A DNA stretch of 64,000 bases from Suillus spraguei (taxonomy: Eukaryota > Basidiomycota > Agaricomycetes > Boletales > Suillaceae). The translations under genes were made by a program, and so were the position numbers. The stretch is from contig JABCPU010000214.1 in the NCBI GenBank assembly GCA_016800925.1, positions 51,865 through 115,864 of the forward strand, given 5' to 3'. Under the pieces are notes generated by a model. That model was not told the origin of the DNA and did not search any database. It worked only from the letters and a program-made list of their open reading frames with translations. Numbering within the stretch: position 1 is the first letter of the stretch; the number at the start of each line of letters is the position of its first letter. Of this stretch, positions 17,222 through 30,215 are shown piece after piece.

Positions 17222-19769
17222 AACTAGTGACTAGTCCTAGCGATGTATATGCTCTTAGCATTCCAGGTCCCAACAGTGTGGGAAACCGCACTCAGGTAAA
17301 CTTGCAATTTTTTTTTGTATATGGCCGCGGTGGCCTCCGAACTACGTTAACGGCGTCGTCGATGTCATTCTACTCGTTGAGCTCGTGATTCATGCACCAT
17401 CCTTTACCAGTTTTTAGCGCTTGTGAGTTCCATTGTCTCTTTTCTCCCTGGCCAGATTCCTTGACACCAATTTACTCTTGCTCCTTCCTGCTGGGTCAGC
17501 ACTTCAAGTCTTCAGACCATGCGGCCGTCGAAACGCCAAGATTCAACGTTCAGCGCCGGATATGTACTCATTACCAGACTCTCTATTCTCACTCTCTCCT
17601 CCCGGGCTTCCATCGTTCCTTGTTCTTATGGCAGTTCCACCAACAGCCTGGCCCCAGGAATATTCCATCACCCCTTCTCTCTCATGGAATCCTGAATGCT
17701 ATCAGTGGTTTGATAGTCGTGATTTGTATATATTCTCATATCTCACGCAACAAACTAAAAACACGGGAATTCAAGGTGGTTCATTGTGTAAATTGATGCT
17801 AAAGAATGGAGACCAGTAATAGTGAAGGAGATGCTACATGGTGTACCACACACCAAAGTCCTGCTTAGGAGAGGACAACAGACCTGAGTGAAATGAGCGA
17901 CTTGAGAGTGACACAGGAAGAAAGAGGTGTGAGAGGCGCTACCCATGCGCTCGACCATAAACGCCGCCAGTCCAGTTCAGTCGAGCTCTGTCCGTCAGAG
18001 CTGGCTCTCACGGCCTGTGAGAATTAGGAGAGCGGGGAGGGGTTGCGGCCGAACTGAATTATGCGGCCATGTGAGCAGTAGCAGAGCCTGTTGGCGGTGT
18101 CAGAATTGACGATGGAACCTGAAGTCGGGAGCATTGATGTCGAGTAGCGGAGTGATGCGCGCAGGTGTGGACGGACTGGAAATGGCAACGGAACGGCGCA
18201 GGAAGTGAAGAGAGCTATGCGCAAAGGCGGTGAATTTCGACTTAAGAATGAAGAGGAAATATATATGCTCAATGGTTGAGATATTTGCCACCGACTCTGT
18301 AACCGATAAACTTCCCACGTCTCCCACCCCATTGGGAGCCAATCTAATACTTCGGAATGTTGACATGTTATGTTTGGAACGTCACACTCGCAGTGCAACT
18401 TGTTTGTAAAGATTTCTTTTTGAATGGTTTGGCGAGCAAGGAGAGTTATCATACATTCGATACCGGGTTTGTATAGACGGTGGCTCAAGTATTCGCCGAT
18501 CTATCATTATCTTATCAACTAAAGATAATCGGGCTTAGTATGATTTATCAGTCAGGAGATTGGCGTCCGGGCATCTCCACTGACCACTTGAGTTCGTTCT
18601 GAAGTCGTAAGCGTCCGTAACGCGCCAGATACCGACCTGGGGTCTTTGCATTGTGAATAACGTGAGGGTGTCGGACTTTTTTGCTCAGGGCTCAATGAAG
18701 TCATTCCGAGAAAGATCCGGATGATAACAATCACCATGCATGCATAAACTCCGAATACTAGTTTGCTGTTGTACAGGTCTGTACAGATGCCGGGTAACTG
18801 TCAGTGTATCCTAACGCCACACGTCCAGCTGAGCGTTATAAGTTATCACGTGCACCATTGGAGATACAACCTTGTATGGCGTATTTATGCCCACTGGGAG
18901 TCCTCGGACAGGAACAAACGAGATCTACCTCCAGATATAATTAAATTCGAGAAAGCGGGGAACCTTTCAAACTCCGCGCCGCCCAACGCACCCACATACA
19001 AGAAGAGTGACCCTGTATTATATCGGCGAACAGGCGTCAAGTGTGCAACGGCCTGGACCGCCTGGCGAAGAGTTCATGAGTCCGTGATTTTGCCCGCTCG
19101 GAGATGCGTGGGGGTTGTCTCATCACGGCAGTTTGTTCCTATCACAGATTGTGAGTGGTGGTGGGGAGATCGCTGGGTGGCAAGAGTAAGTCCTGTAGGG
19201 AATGTCATGGTTGGGTGCACGAGGATGGCGGGAAGTTGTAAGCAGGTTGCTACCGGTGGGTCTGAGTCGCCAGCAGAGCACGCGCAGAGACGCACCTGTG
19301 CGTGGGTAGCGTCAAGGGCGCGACGTGGGCAAATATTGTAGCTAGGGGGCCGTTTGCATGAGAGAGAAATTTTGGTATTTATATACCGCAAAAACTGTTA
19401 AGGTGCGGTGTGCCCGGCTGCGGGCTGTGCTAGGGTTATAGGAAATAATATACGAATAGTTGGGCCAAAGCCGGAGGCCGTGACGTTATTTGGCAGGAGA
19501 CGGGACAAGCCGAGAATTCAATTACGTATAGTACCAGTAGCCACCAAAGGTCTCATCAGGGCTTCCTTTCGCTAGATTAGTACTAAGCTTGTAGGGAAAC
19601 GCTTTTTTTGCGTCGTTTTCCATGCGGAAAAATTGTAGCTAGCGACGCAAAAAAGACATACCTGGTGTCTCCGTATATGCCGGTGCTGAGTCCGGACAAC
19701 AAAGTGCCTAAGCAGCTTTAAAAAAGCGGACCCTGCCTTCCGAATGGAAACTGCACCCCCCATGAGAAT
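17222..19769. other. Gene-poor stretch with unassigned open frames
   Basis: Open frames of 128-192 codons occur (17433-17819 and 18763-19341 on plus, 18024-18488 on minus). None shows a domain, a convincing signal peptide or agreement with splice sites, so I do not call them genes. No RNA gene or tandem repeat was recognised. Confidence 0.35.
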
Positions 19770-19895
19770 TCAGTTTATCCTATGTCATGCGGTACGCTGT
19801 TTCTGGCGGGGGCCCGGTTTCTTCCTTCAGGACAGTGTGTCTGTTTTCTAGGGGTAGGGGCGCACCGTTTTCGGATGTTTTCCCAATGGTGGCAC
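19770..19895 (+). repeat. Dispersed repeat B, direct copy
   Basis: Resembles the reverse complement of 7665-7800: GTTTATCCTATGTCATGCGG, then TGGCGGGGGCCC, then GCACCGTTTTCGGA. Confidence 0.5.
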
Positions 19896-20326
19896 GCGTT
19901 TAACCTTTATGTTAGGAACGCCTTAACATACTATTGGGCTCCTCGCTGCCCATAAACTTATGCACGTCACTGACCACGACGAGCGCGCGCTGTCCGGGGT
20001 CAGCGCCATGCCTCCCCGGGGCCCCGTTGAATCGCATCCCCACCGCTAGCTTGACAATAATGACACCATTAATCTGGGCCATTCAAGTTGTGAGAATCAA
20101 CCTGATCCGAAAATAAGGTGTGATTCATCTAGATATAGAACATTAGATCACTGACAACGCCCGCGTGATGTCTCGGGTGGTTTGCCCGGCGCATGAATGG
20201 CAAAAACACCTCTTGGTAAAAATTAAGAATTCTCTGGTCTGGCAAGGCACAATTGATAGCATTGCCTTCACAACAGTACATGATAAATAACATGAGGAAG
20301 CAAGGATTTTCAAGTTGATTGCTTCG

Positions 20327-23300
20327 ATGTCGGAAACAACGCCCTCTCCTGAGCCCGGGTCCGGGAAAGGCGGCTATGGCGTTCAAATCGCGTTTGTATT
20401 CTATTCGCTTCTATACCTCCAGCACGGTATATCGCTAACATAGCAACGAACAGGTATCGTACATTATCAGTTCACGTCGAAGAGAAACAGACGAACACCT
20501 CCAAATCCCCGCCAGACCCGGCGGACGCAATTGCAAGCATAGATGCCCACCTACTGAGTGTCGACGAAGTTATACCCGGTATTCCACTCATCCCACAGTC
20601 GGTTTGGAGCTTGCCGCTGTTCAACGCAAGGAGCGTGATGGCAAAAATGTCATTAGTCCTCCACCTACCGTCTACTGGAAGAAGTCACTTAATTATATTT
20701 TGGTGGATTCAATTTTCTCATGTGGATTGCGTTCATCTTGACTATCGTGAGTGCCGTTGTTCACCTGCAATTGTAATGTTTCTAAGACATGTTAGATCTC
20801 CTACCAACCACTCGGGCCTCCCATACCTTTCACTCTTGGAGTTGCCATTCTGTTGGTTCGTGACTTTCAACTCTAGTGCTCAATTTTCCCCTTCTCATCA
20901 ACTACGCAGCTCCTCGTCATCTTCGTTTCTGCCACGTTCTATGCCTTGGTCGATTGGAATGCAAGCAGAATCATGAAGTCAATAAAATCTCTAATTGCAA
21001 ATGAGGCTGCGGTGATTCGGGACGGAAAGCAGCAAATAATCCAAGCTGCTGAAATAGTAGTTGGTGATATTGTCGTGCTCAGCTCTGGCGACCGTGTCCC
21101 GGCCGACCTGCGTGTCGTGCAAGCATCGTCTGACCTTCGCTTTGATCGCTCTCTCCTGACGGGTGAAAGGTCTGTTCCTTGTCCTACGTGTTTGAATTTA
21201 GCTGAAATCTTATTGTAGTGTAATGGTACCGGGAGCTCTGGATGCAACATCTGAGAATGCTCTGGAGACTCGTAACCTCGCACTGACTTCCACTTTTGTC
21301 GTACAAGGGACTTGTCATGGAGTCGCGTTCGCCACGGGAGATAGGACTGTCATGGGTCGCCTTGTCAAAATGTCAGGAGAAACAAAGTTCAAGCTTACCA
21401 CTATCCAAAAAGAAGTGTGGTTCTTCACGAAGATCATTTCGTGTCTCGCACTCTTTTTCTTCTGTTTGTCGATTCTCCTATTCGGCGTTTGGTTACGAAC
21501 AACGTATCCTGGGTACGATACCCCCTCTGAAGCCATTGTAAATTCAATTGGTTGCTTGACTGCTTTCGTTCCACAAGTAGGTGACCAGCAGTGAATGTTT
21601 ATATTCCCTTCTTAGCTGACATCTTTCAGGGCCTCCCGATTTGCGTGGCACTCTCGTTGACTGTTGTTGCCCGTCGCATGGCTAAACGTCAGGTGTTGGT
21701 CAAGAATCTGGCGACCATCGAGACGTTAGGATGCATGTCTGTGTTATGTTCCGACAAGACAGGCACTTTGACTGCGGGAAAGATGGTAGGACGAATGATG
21801 CATCTATTCTTGTTATCAGTTTGCTGATGAACCCAAAGATGGTGGAGAATGTTGCCTTCCTCGATGACGTATTTGGTGTTGAGGAAATTAACGAGAGAGT
21901 TACGAAGGCAGCGGACCCTGCTGTATTTTCTGCGTTCAAGGCGCTTCACCAGACCGCGAGGCTTTGTAACGGCGCGAAATTCGACGCAACGACTAACCAC
22001 CTTCCTGTGCAGGAACGTACGATCAAGGGCGATCCGACTGATACTGCTCTTCTTCGTTTCTCCGAGGCCCTTTCAATACCGGAACTTGATGTGGATGCAA
22101 GTATTCTTCAGCAAGAATATGAAAAGAAATTTGAGATACCTTTCAATTCCCGCAACAAATGGATGCTTTCCGTGGTCTCTAAGGTCAACGCTGCTGAAAA
22201 GGACGTAGAGCCGACATGTATACTCGTCAAGGGAGCTCCTGATGTTTTGTTCCCTTCCTGCAGCACGGTGCTACAGAGTAATGGGTCGGTCATCAAGTTA
22301 ACAAGCAAGGCAATGCAGACGCTCGCTACTCTTCAAGAGGAGTGGTCAAGCCAAGGTCAACGAGTACTCGCGTTGTGAGTATGAGCACTTTTGACTTAGC
22401 ATCTTGACATCTGATACCGTCTCCGATGTAATAGATGTAGGAAACCTATACCAGACATCAAGAGCGGACTTTCACCGAACGATATGGAAGAGCTCATGTA
22501 CTCGGAGATGTGCGATTTGACCTTGGTTGGTCTCGTCGGCATTTGCGATCCTCCTCGCCCAGATGTGGCACCGTCGATTTCCATCATTCGGCAAGCTGGT
22601 GTTCGGGTCTTTATGGTCACTGGTGATTTCAAGCTCACTGCTGAAGCTATTGCACGCCAGGTAGTTTTTTCTTTATTTTCTGCCATAAACCCTATTGACC
22701 CCCCTTTTCAGGTCGGTATCATTACCCAACGTGTTGTTGACAGCATCCAGGATGTCCGCGCCGCTGCATCTGAGAAGGTCGAACCGAAACAGTACTACCT
22801 TATCAAGCCATCCGAGGATGATCCTATCCGCTCCCTGGTACTTACAGGAGAGGATGTTGCATCGCTTACCCCATATGATTGGAATGTCATCGTCGGGCAA
22901 TACACTGAAATCGTGTTTGCTCGCACCACGCCCGATCAAAAGATGAGGATCGTCAACGAAATCAAGGCTCGCGGCGATAATACTGTTGCTGTGACTGGTG
23001 ACGGTGTCAACGATGCACCCGCTCTCAAAGCCGCTGATATTGGTGTTGCGATGGGTAGTGGCAGTGATGTGGCCAAGGAAGCTGGTATGAATTTTTCTGA
23101 CGGTCTTTTAGACAACGCTAATACCATCACTCTGAAGCCGCCTTGATCTTGTTGAAGAATGACTTTGCTTCCATCCCTGTCGCGATAGAGATGGGTCGAC
23201 TAGTCTTTGATAACTTGAAGAAAGTCACATTGTACCTCATGCCTGTGAGTCACATTTGCGGAAGCAGTATAATCTCGGCGAGTTTGATACTCATGGTGTT

Positions 23301-24225
23301 GCAGGCTGGAAGTTATTCGGAATTTATGGCGGTCCTCGCAAACGTGTTACTTGGCATGCAGATTCCCATGAACTCGTATCAACAAGTTTGCTATTGTATT
23401 ACCAACGATGTTATCATGTCCATCTCGCTCATGTATGAGCAGCCGGAGTGGGGTGGGTACTCACGCATTCATGAGCTTTCCAGTGCTTACTTCCTGTTTT
23501 AGACTTAATGCGGCGCAAACCACGCAACGCCAGGACCGATAGGCTTACGGATTGGCGCCTTTTCTTCCATGTCTACTTGGTACGTTTCATGACCTGGGTG
23601 ACACAAACTTACTCACGTATACTTGCCCAGTTCTATGGACTGATGCTGTGGCCCTGCGCGATGGCCATGTGGTTCTTGTACATGAGCCAACAGGGCCTCG
23701 GGTTCTATGACGTTATATTGACTTTCAGCAATTGGGGAGAGGGCTGGCAGGGTTACAGCGACACTCAACTACTCCAGTTCGTCGATGTTGGTCAATGCAT
23801 TTAGTGCGTCGTCATTATTTTCTCTCGCAATGCTGGTTCTAAGAGTTACTAGCTATGTAACGGTGGCCATCGGACAGTATGGGACTCTTCTATCGGTTAG
23901 AAATCGCCGAGTATCGATACTGGATTCGAATCCTTTATGGGGCCCGCGCCGCAATCTGCTGGTGCTTGTCGGCATGACGGGTACTATATTAATCTGTATC
24001 GTGAACCTCTACGGACCTGGCTTCCAACGGGTGTTTGGCACTGCACCTATTCCTGGGATGTTCTGGGGCATTCCGTATTCATTTGCTTTGGGGATCTTGC
24101 TCATGGACGAAACTCGCAAAGCCATTGTGAGGAGATACCCAAAGGTATGTTTTAAGTTACGTGTCCGTACTGGAACTTGAATTCACATTTTTCTATAGTC
24201 TTTCGTTGCGTGGTTGGCGTGGTAA
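20327..24225 (+). pseudogene. P-type ATPase copy 3, frameshifted in exon 2
   Basis: A more diverged third copy with the same 15-exon plan. It starts at ATG 20327 (MSETTPSPEPGSGKGGYGVQI), has exon 2 at 20454-20746, and ends with SFVAWLAW at 24199-24225. Exon 2 lacks one base near 20570 (the expected DEVYTRYST becomes DEVIPG) and another near 20699 (the expected NYIFGGF is lost). Together these remove two bases and leave the frame shifted. Everything downstream is open and well conserved, including [23 protein letters not shown] and [12 protein letters not shown]. Here the last intron has a normal GT donor (24145-24198). M4 again reads VPQGLP. It is either a young pseudogene or a functional gene with assembly errors. 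The synonymous-looking divergence from copies 1 and 2 shows an older split. Confidence 0.8.
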
Positions 24226-24749
24226 ACTCGAAATTTTATGAAGTTGGAACTTTTTAGTCGGTACTGTTTGTAAATTACTTATTTAATGCGCGAATGTTAT
24301 CCATTGTCGATCTATTTTCGACAGGAAGGTTATGTGGATTAGATTTACTTTGAGATTCATTGACATCGGCAGACGACAAGGGCCCCCGCATCGCAAAGTA
24401 TACCCTAACGTGGTTAGTTATCCCTGACACACACTTTAGTGGGAGGTTCTGTAGAAGTCACGGTGCTGCACAGTGCCGTGTCCGATGTTATCATCCTTTG
24501 TTTGAATTAAAGTATGAAAGTATATGAGCGTCCTCCCCATCATACTTACGACTATGATCATGTACGCCGACGGTCCGCACTGACGTATGTACCGTGCTCT
24601 GGCAAAACACCCGAGCAAGATTATGATCACATGACCGTCCTGTTATCACTGGGAATCGTGTCAATTTGGTTGTTGATCTTCTCCTACCACATCGCAGACG
24701 GAGTCTTCTGCGGCCCCAACTGAAACTATTCGAATCTTCTTGCCATTAT
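24226..24749. other. Intergenic between ATPase copy 3 and the F-box gene
   Basis: No gene recognised. It should contain the F-box gene's promoter, but no clear TATA box is visible. Confidence 0.35.
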
Positions 24750-27373
24750 ATGCCCATAAGGTCTATAGACACATCCCGAAAAGACAATTTAACAACCAAA
24801 CTAACTTTAATAAGCTCTTATCAAGAATCTCATCATGGAATCGTTCACAGCACCGGTCTTCTCGACATTCCCGCCGAGTCTCTTACTCACATCACCTCAT
24901 TCCTCTCTCCTCCCTCGCTCCTTGCACTCTCAAGGACAAACCGGCGTCTCAATGAACACATAAATGATGATAATACCTGGTATCGGGCCTTTATCAACCA
25001 ATTCCTTGGGATTAGTCCTGAGCATGATCTCGAGAATGAGAGGATTATCTTGCTGAGGAAGTCAGAACGCACTTGGAGAAAGGAGTTTATCATGAGGCAT
25101 AACCATAACCTGAAGAGGTTGGTCGATGCGTCTCATATTCAGTTCCACTCTTATCTCTTATCTCAGACGATGGGAACGTTCGCGGAATGGGACGATTACT
25201 CATTCCCCTCAAGATGCAGCCATTGACAGCGTCCATCTGATGTCTGAGTCTGGTCTCCTCACATCTTCGATTCAATACGGAGTAGTGGCTCGCTCACTTC
25301 CGCTCAATGGCAAAGTTCTTAAGGGGTACCTCGACGCTGCCGGAACAGGATTGGGTATAGGAAATCCCAATGTTGAATTTACACCAAACGTCTCTGCTTG
25401 CCGTCTCACTTCTGATGGTGGCACTGCCAGGGTTTTCTGGGGAAAGCGTAACGGGGAAGTGGCAGTGACTACGGCTGCTCGGGTTATGGATCCTGGGCGT
25501 GCATCTGCGAAGTTGGTCGAATGCAAAGTTGAAGATCAGCACGATGGCATTGTGAACGAGATTGCATGGGATCCTACTGTCAGCCGATTTGTATCCGGAG
25601 GTGCCGACGGGCAAGTCAAGTTGTGGGATTCTAAGACAGTTGCATGCTTGTGGTCTAGTGACAAACAGCTCGAATCACTTGTGGTTGACCCGTTCCTCAA
25701 GGTGTCTTCTGCTCTTGCAGACGGCATCATTGCAGGTGCTTTGAGTAGCGGAGATATTATCTTGTGGACATCCTCCCAACAAGTCCATTCGGAGGACTTT
25801 TCTAGCCCGGCGTCATTTGTACAACATCGTATCGCGTCGCCCATTTCTAAGGGACAACCGTTTCCCCAGGATGCATTCATACCTAAACCTCAGCCAACTG
25901 TGCTATGTGTCTGTCGTCACTCGCAGACAACGGCAGCGCTACTCATCGGGTACTCTGATCACCTGTTCTTCTATCGTGTTTTCGTTGAGCTTACATCCGG
26001 CAAATACGAAACCACTGCGTTTGGCGATCCCTCATTCGGATACAACTCCATCGTCGAACCTATCTTTGCAGCTCAGCCAGGTGATTGCAGTTTCATCATT
26101 ACTGGTGATCTGCTAGGTTCCGTTGGCATTTACGATTGGGACACCCCACAAACATCTTCTTCCGTCGTACCTGCCCGCAGATTCGAGGCCTACGAAGATA
26201 GTGCCGTGACTGCGCTTGCTTGGAGCTCGGTTGTTTTTGCCACAGGTTCTGCACGCGGGACAGTGACCATATGGGATGCGCTCACCTTGGAGCCCCTTAG
26301 ACTCTTTTCGTCCCCAATCCCCCGTACTGCACCGGGTCGTGAGATTGGAGGTGTCAGCAACATTGTGATTGAAAAGGAGCTTTTGGTCATCATTGTTGAC
26401 AATAGGGTGATGTCATGGAAAGTGGGACAAGCACACCACCACCGTGACAGTGCTCCGCACAAAAGCAAACGTCTTCGTGCGAACAGGAACACAATATCCA
26501 AAGGACAACGTATGGAGGTTTTATTCTTTGTAGATTCTCAACTAATCAAATGTTGCAGAGCGATACGATCTACACAAGGTCATCAACGAATCTAAACGTG
26601 AACTAGAACAAGAGAAATCTTATGCGCGGCATACTATGGGGCGAGAACGTGAGCAACGTTCCACTTTAAACATGCTTGGACTGTCGGAGTCAGAGGCAGT
26701 AGAATACGTTTTGATGCTCTCCCGCGAGGAAGAGGAGCATCACCGATCTTCCAATATTGTTGATGAAGGTGTCTTCCAAGCTGACTTTGAAGACGAAACT
26801 TTCTTGCCAACCGCTTCAAGTCCTTCAGTAATGCATGGTTATGCAAACCAGTCTTCCCCCGGTGCTTTTTACGATCACCATTCCCGTACTTATCCACGCG
26901 CCGCTCGTTCCTTGACAAATGAGAAAGTACAGGTGTCTCCTGTCTTCGTCCCGGAACCTATGGAAGCTGGCGTTACCATAAGCCCACTCAGGATACCCAA
27001 ATCTCTGCCGGGTTCTTCGGCGGGTACAAGGTCTTTGCCGGAGATGGCTCGCAGCACATCGTCCTCTACCGAACACTTTCCCTCGATCAGCTCTAGTATT
27101 TCCTCATCGACCAGTAGCCTAGAGCACATTCATTCTGCGTGGAGTACACCCTTACGGTCGCCGCCTCCATCCCATGGAGCCTCATCCCCATGTGTTGGCA
27201 CACCTATCTTGCGCACGGCTAGTGCCTCGTTTTCCTCTGCAAGCATGGAAAATCATGGTAGGGATTCTGAGGAAGAGCTCCGGGCGCCCCTGGACCTAGA
27301 TGAAATGGATGAGGAATTGAAATTTGCGATAGAGTTGAGTCTTGCCGAAGCGCGTAGCCGAAGTGAGGTTTGA
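24750..27373 (+). CDS. F-box / WD40 / UIM protein, Ufo1/Pof10-like SCF substrate receptor
   Basis: Likely substrate-recruiting subunit of an SCF ubiquitin ligase. Exons are about 24750-25117, 25167-26509 and 26559-27373. Both introns are 49 bases and in phase (AAG-AG/A and CAA-C/AG). Near the N-terminus, LLDIPAESLTHITSFLSPPSLLALS is an F-box. The middle has repeated WD40-like blades, for example VNEIAWDPTVSRFVSGGADGQVKLWD and TALAWSSVVFATGSARGTVTIWD. The C-terminal part is Ser/Pro-rich and holds two ubiquitin-interacting-motif-like helices: AVEYVLMLSREEEE and, at the very end, ELKFAIELSLAEA. F-box plus WD40 plus UIM is the layout of yeast Ufo1 and fission yeast Pof10. The start is uncertain: 24750 is the nearest in-frame ATG before the F-box, and an upstream one at 24666 also exists. 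Confidence 0.85.
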
Positions 27374-28378
27374 AAATGGGCAAATGGGCAAGCTGTTAAT
27401 GTACGATGGATTGAATAGAGCAATATTTCTAATTAGGACTATGTGTTATGTGCTTATCGTTCGTTTCGCCCCACGGCAAGCAAAGATAGTAAGCAACAAG
27501 ACCTGCTCTTTGCTGCAGGAAGTAGACATGAGCTTGGAATGGGAAGAACATTGTTGTAGTGTGCGTGATGAGACGAAGGGCGTGACCTCTGTACCTTATC
27601 TCATGTAGGCAAGCCAGGGAAGACCATCCTCCACTCCCTACCAATTTCTGTTGGGGTACGCTGTGATGGGATGCTTTGGGATGCGACGGTTAAAAGATGA
27701 AAGAGGCCTCCCCCTGTTCCCTCTTCATCTTCGCTGTCAGCGGCTTGGTGAACACTGAAAATATTGAAGTGTGAGGGACCTGACCCATCAGATGACGCCC
27801 TCTTGGCAGAGGTTACAATGTTGCACTCCCCCGTCTGAAGGGCGTAAACCATAATAGCATTACGAAGACTAGAGCAAAGTCTCAGCGGACATTAAAGAGA
27901 GGCAGAACGACGAAGAAAACTTGGTCAAGTATCCAACATCAAGCTGATGTGTACGAGAAGGTAAGATGCTACCTGTGATAACAACAGCGGTAGAGACATG
28001 CAGTGTTGAGGTGCCAAGGACATGGAACAGGAAAAGAAGGTTGGAACTAATCGACAATCGATAAATCCTCTGAGACTTGCTATAGTAGCATGGGGTCCAT
28101 CGTCTAGCACTGTACAGCATCCCGCAAATTTCTAATCAGATCTATCTGTCGCCTGTTTAAATAAAAATAAAAAACGACGGTAATTGTTCATGTATCCGGG
28201 TTCGATGAAAGCTGGGCCCACCGTGCATGTCGAGAGTCACAAAAATTAATTGCACACCCAAAGCCTTGAAGTCTTAGGCCCGCAATGGACAAACATTACA
28301 TAAGCAAAACCGTCTTTCAAATTATTACTTACCTGTGCTTGCTAGACAAGTGCTAGATTATCTTGTACGCCTATCAAT
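27374..28378. other. Intergenic between the F-box gene and SNF12
   Basis: Short anonymous frames only. The right part should hold the SNF12 promoter. Confidence 0.4.
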
Positions 28379-29970
28379 ATGGACGGGGTGAAAGCTGCAA
28401 AGTACGATGTTCATAAATTTTCATATTTAATGTACTGAAAAATCCCAAGGAGACGCAAAATTACAGACAAATCCATTCCAAATGCTCTTGCTCAACTCCC
28501 GGAGTTCGCTGAGGACTCGCAAATGTACCAAAGTTTGCTAGAGATGGAAAAGAAGCTTGACTGGACAATGAACCGGAAAAAAGTGGAAGTGCAAGACGCG
28601 TTGGCGCGCAATCCGACTGTATGTTCCGCATGCCTATAACATGATTGGTCTATTAAACGAATGATCAGACTGTGCGTACACTGCGGCTATTCTTAAGCCA
28701 TACGGTGTCTGAACAACTGTGGCAAACTGGCGAAGTTGGTCCTGAGGGGATAAACTTCGAGACAGGGCAAGGAATTCCAGCCTGGTCCCTGAAGGTTGAA
28801 GGGCGACTATTAGAGGCACGTCTATGTCAGCGAGGATCGGTGCATTATTTTAACGCCTATGAAGCTTCCAAATCAACGTGCGCGTGACAGAGTTCCTCCT
28901 CGGAAGTTCTCAACTCTCATCAAACGAATGATTGTCGAGCTTGACCGTGACCCAACTTTGTATCCAGACGGGAATGTCATCGAGGTATGTGAGCTTGGCT
29001 GAAATGAGGTAGTTTCTTGTTCTGACTTGTTGTTTCAGTGGCCTCGAGGTCCGACTGTTCAGCAGCCTCTCGATGGGTTCACCATAAAGCGAACCGGAGA
29101 TCAGCCAACGAAAGTGCGCCTCATAATATATCTCGAGCAGACACCAGAGCAGTATAAAGTGGCTCCAGACCTGGGTATGTCTGGTGCATCTTGACTTAAG
29201 TTTCCAACTTGATGGCGCTTCTCAGGCAACGTTTTGGGCATTAAAGAAGAGAGTCGTGTTGGCATCATCCAGGCTATGTGGAATTATATTAAAATAAACG
29301 GCCTGCAAGACAAAACAGATCGCCGAAGAATACGCGCTGACGATTATTTAAGACCGGTACGCTGATTCTGTTGATTCTTCACTATCATTTGAAGTTCATG
29401 ATTGCAGATCTTTGGCGGAGAAGGAATCATGTTCCACCAACTGCCAGAGCTAGTCAATCGATATCTGATGCCTCCAGACCCTGTAGTTATCCATTACTCG
29501 ATCAACCCCGCACAGGTACCCCCAGAGCGCCCTTCTGCATGGGATATCGAAATCAAGATGGAAGACACGAGTTTGAAGAGCCGCATTATGGTTACGGTAC
29601 AATCAAGTAAAGACAGTACGTCAGACCTCACCAAGTTGGATGATGAGGTAAGATGTTCACTCTCTCTGATCTGACCCAAATTTCTCTTACGCCTAGAATG
29701 CAGATTGCGCTATTATCACAATCACTACATAACTCGCACACGAAGCGGCAATTCCTTCAAAGTTTTGCGAGAGACCCAGCTCATTTCATACAGACGTGGC
29801 TGGCGTCACAGTCTCGCGACTTGGAAAGTGTGCTTGGGAGTGGTCCGAGCGAAGGTGCTACGATCCGTGCTGAGGAGTTACGTAGGAGTGATTTCTTCAG
29901 GCTACCTTGGGTTGAGGAAGCTGTTGCTGTCCACGAAGGATTGCGCCTGGCATCTCGAGGCATGCAATGA
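28379..29970 (+). CDS. SNF12: SWI/SNF chromatin-remodelling subunit Snf12/SMARCD (SWIB domain)
   Basis: Nuclear subunit of SWI/SNF or RSC remodelling complexes. Eight exons (28379-28401, 28450-28618, 28669-28815, 28865-28984, 29039-29174, 29226-29356, 29408-29647, 29704-29970) give 410 residues in one frame. Diagnostic segments are KLDWTMNRKKVEVQDAL, PPRKFSTLIKRMIVELDRDP, and the SWIB/MDM2 domain: PDLGNVLGIKEESRVGIIQ, WNYIKINGLQDKTDRRRI and FHQLPELVNRYLMPPDP. The C-terminus includes ESVLGSGPSEG. The intron at 28816-28864 has a GC donor. Exon 1 is only 23 bases and was chosen because GTACGA..ACTGA..AAG forms a plausible 48-base intron and yields MDGVKAAKRRRKITDKSIP. Homologues often have a longer N-terminus, so an upstream exon may be missing from my model. 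Confidence 0.88.
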
Positions 29971-30215
29971 AAGTTATAGAATTACGGTTTCTTGCTGTGT
30001 CGGGCTTGCTTTTGCAGTCTTATCTTATTGCATTGTTGTACTCACGTGTGTTTCGCCAAGAGCTTCCGAATCTTATGCTGTGCGCAAGTAATTCGCCCAC
30101 CTTAATTTTTTGACTCCGAAATGAAACAGTGTGTGATAAAGATTACAATAATTCTAAGCGCCGTCTAACCGGTCCGTTGGCATTACGACGGCACACTTTT
30201 CTCATTCTTACTGTC

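Noticed and set aside
17433..17819. 128-codon open frame with a hydrophobic start
   Set aside because: No domain, no splice structure and no supporting neighbour; its composition looks like chance translation of pyrimidine-rich DNA.
18024..18488. 154-codon open frame on the minus strand
   Set aside because: No recognisable domain or promoter. Not enough to call a gene.
18763..19341. 192-codon open frame on the plus strand
   Set aside because: Longest anonymous frame in the gap, but no motif or signal is recognisable, it is overlapped by a long frame on the other strand, and the region is GC-richer, which lengthens chance frames.
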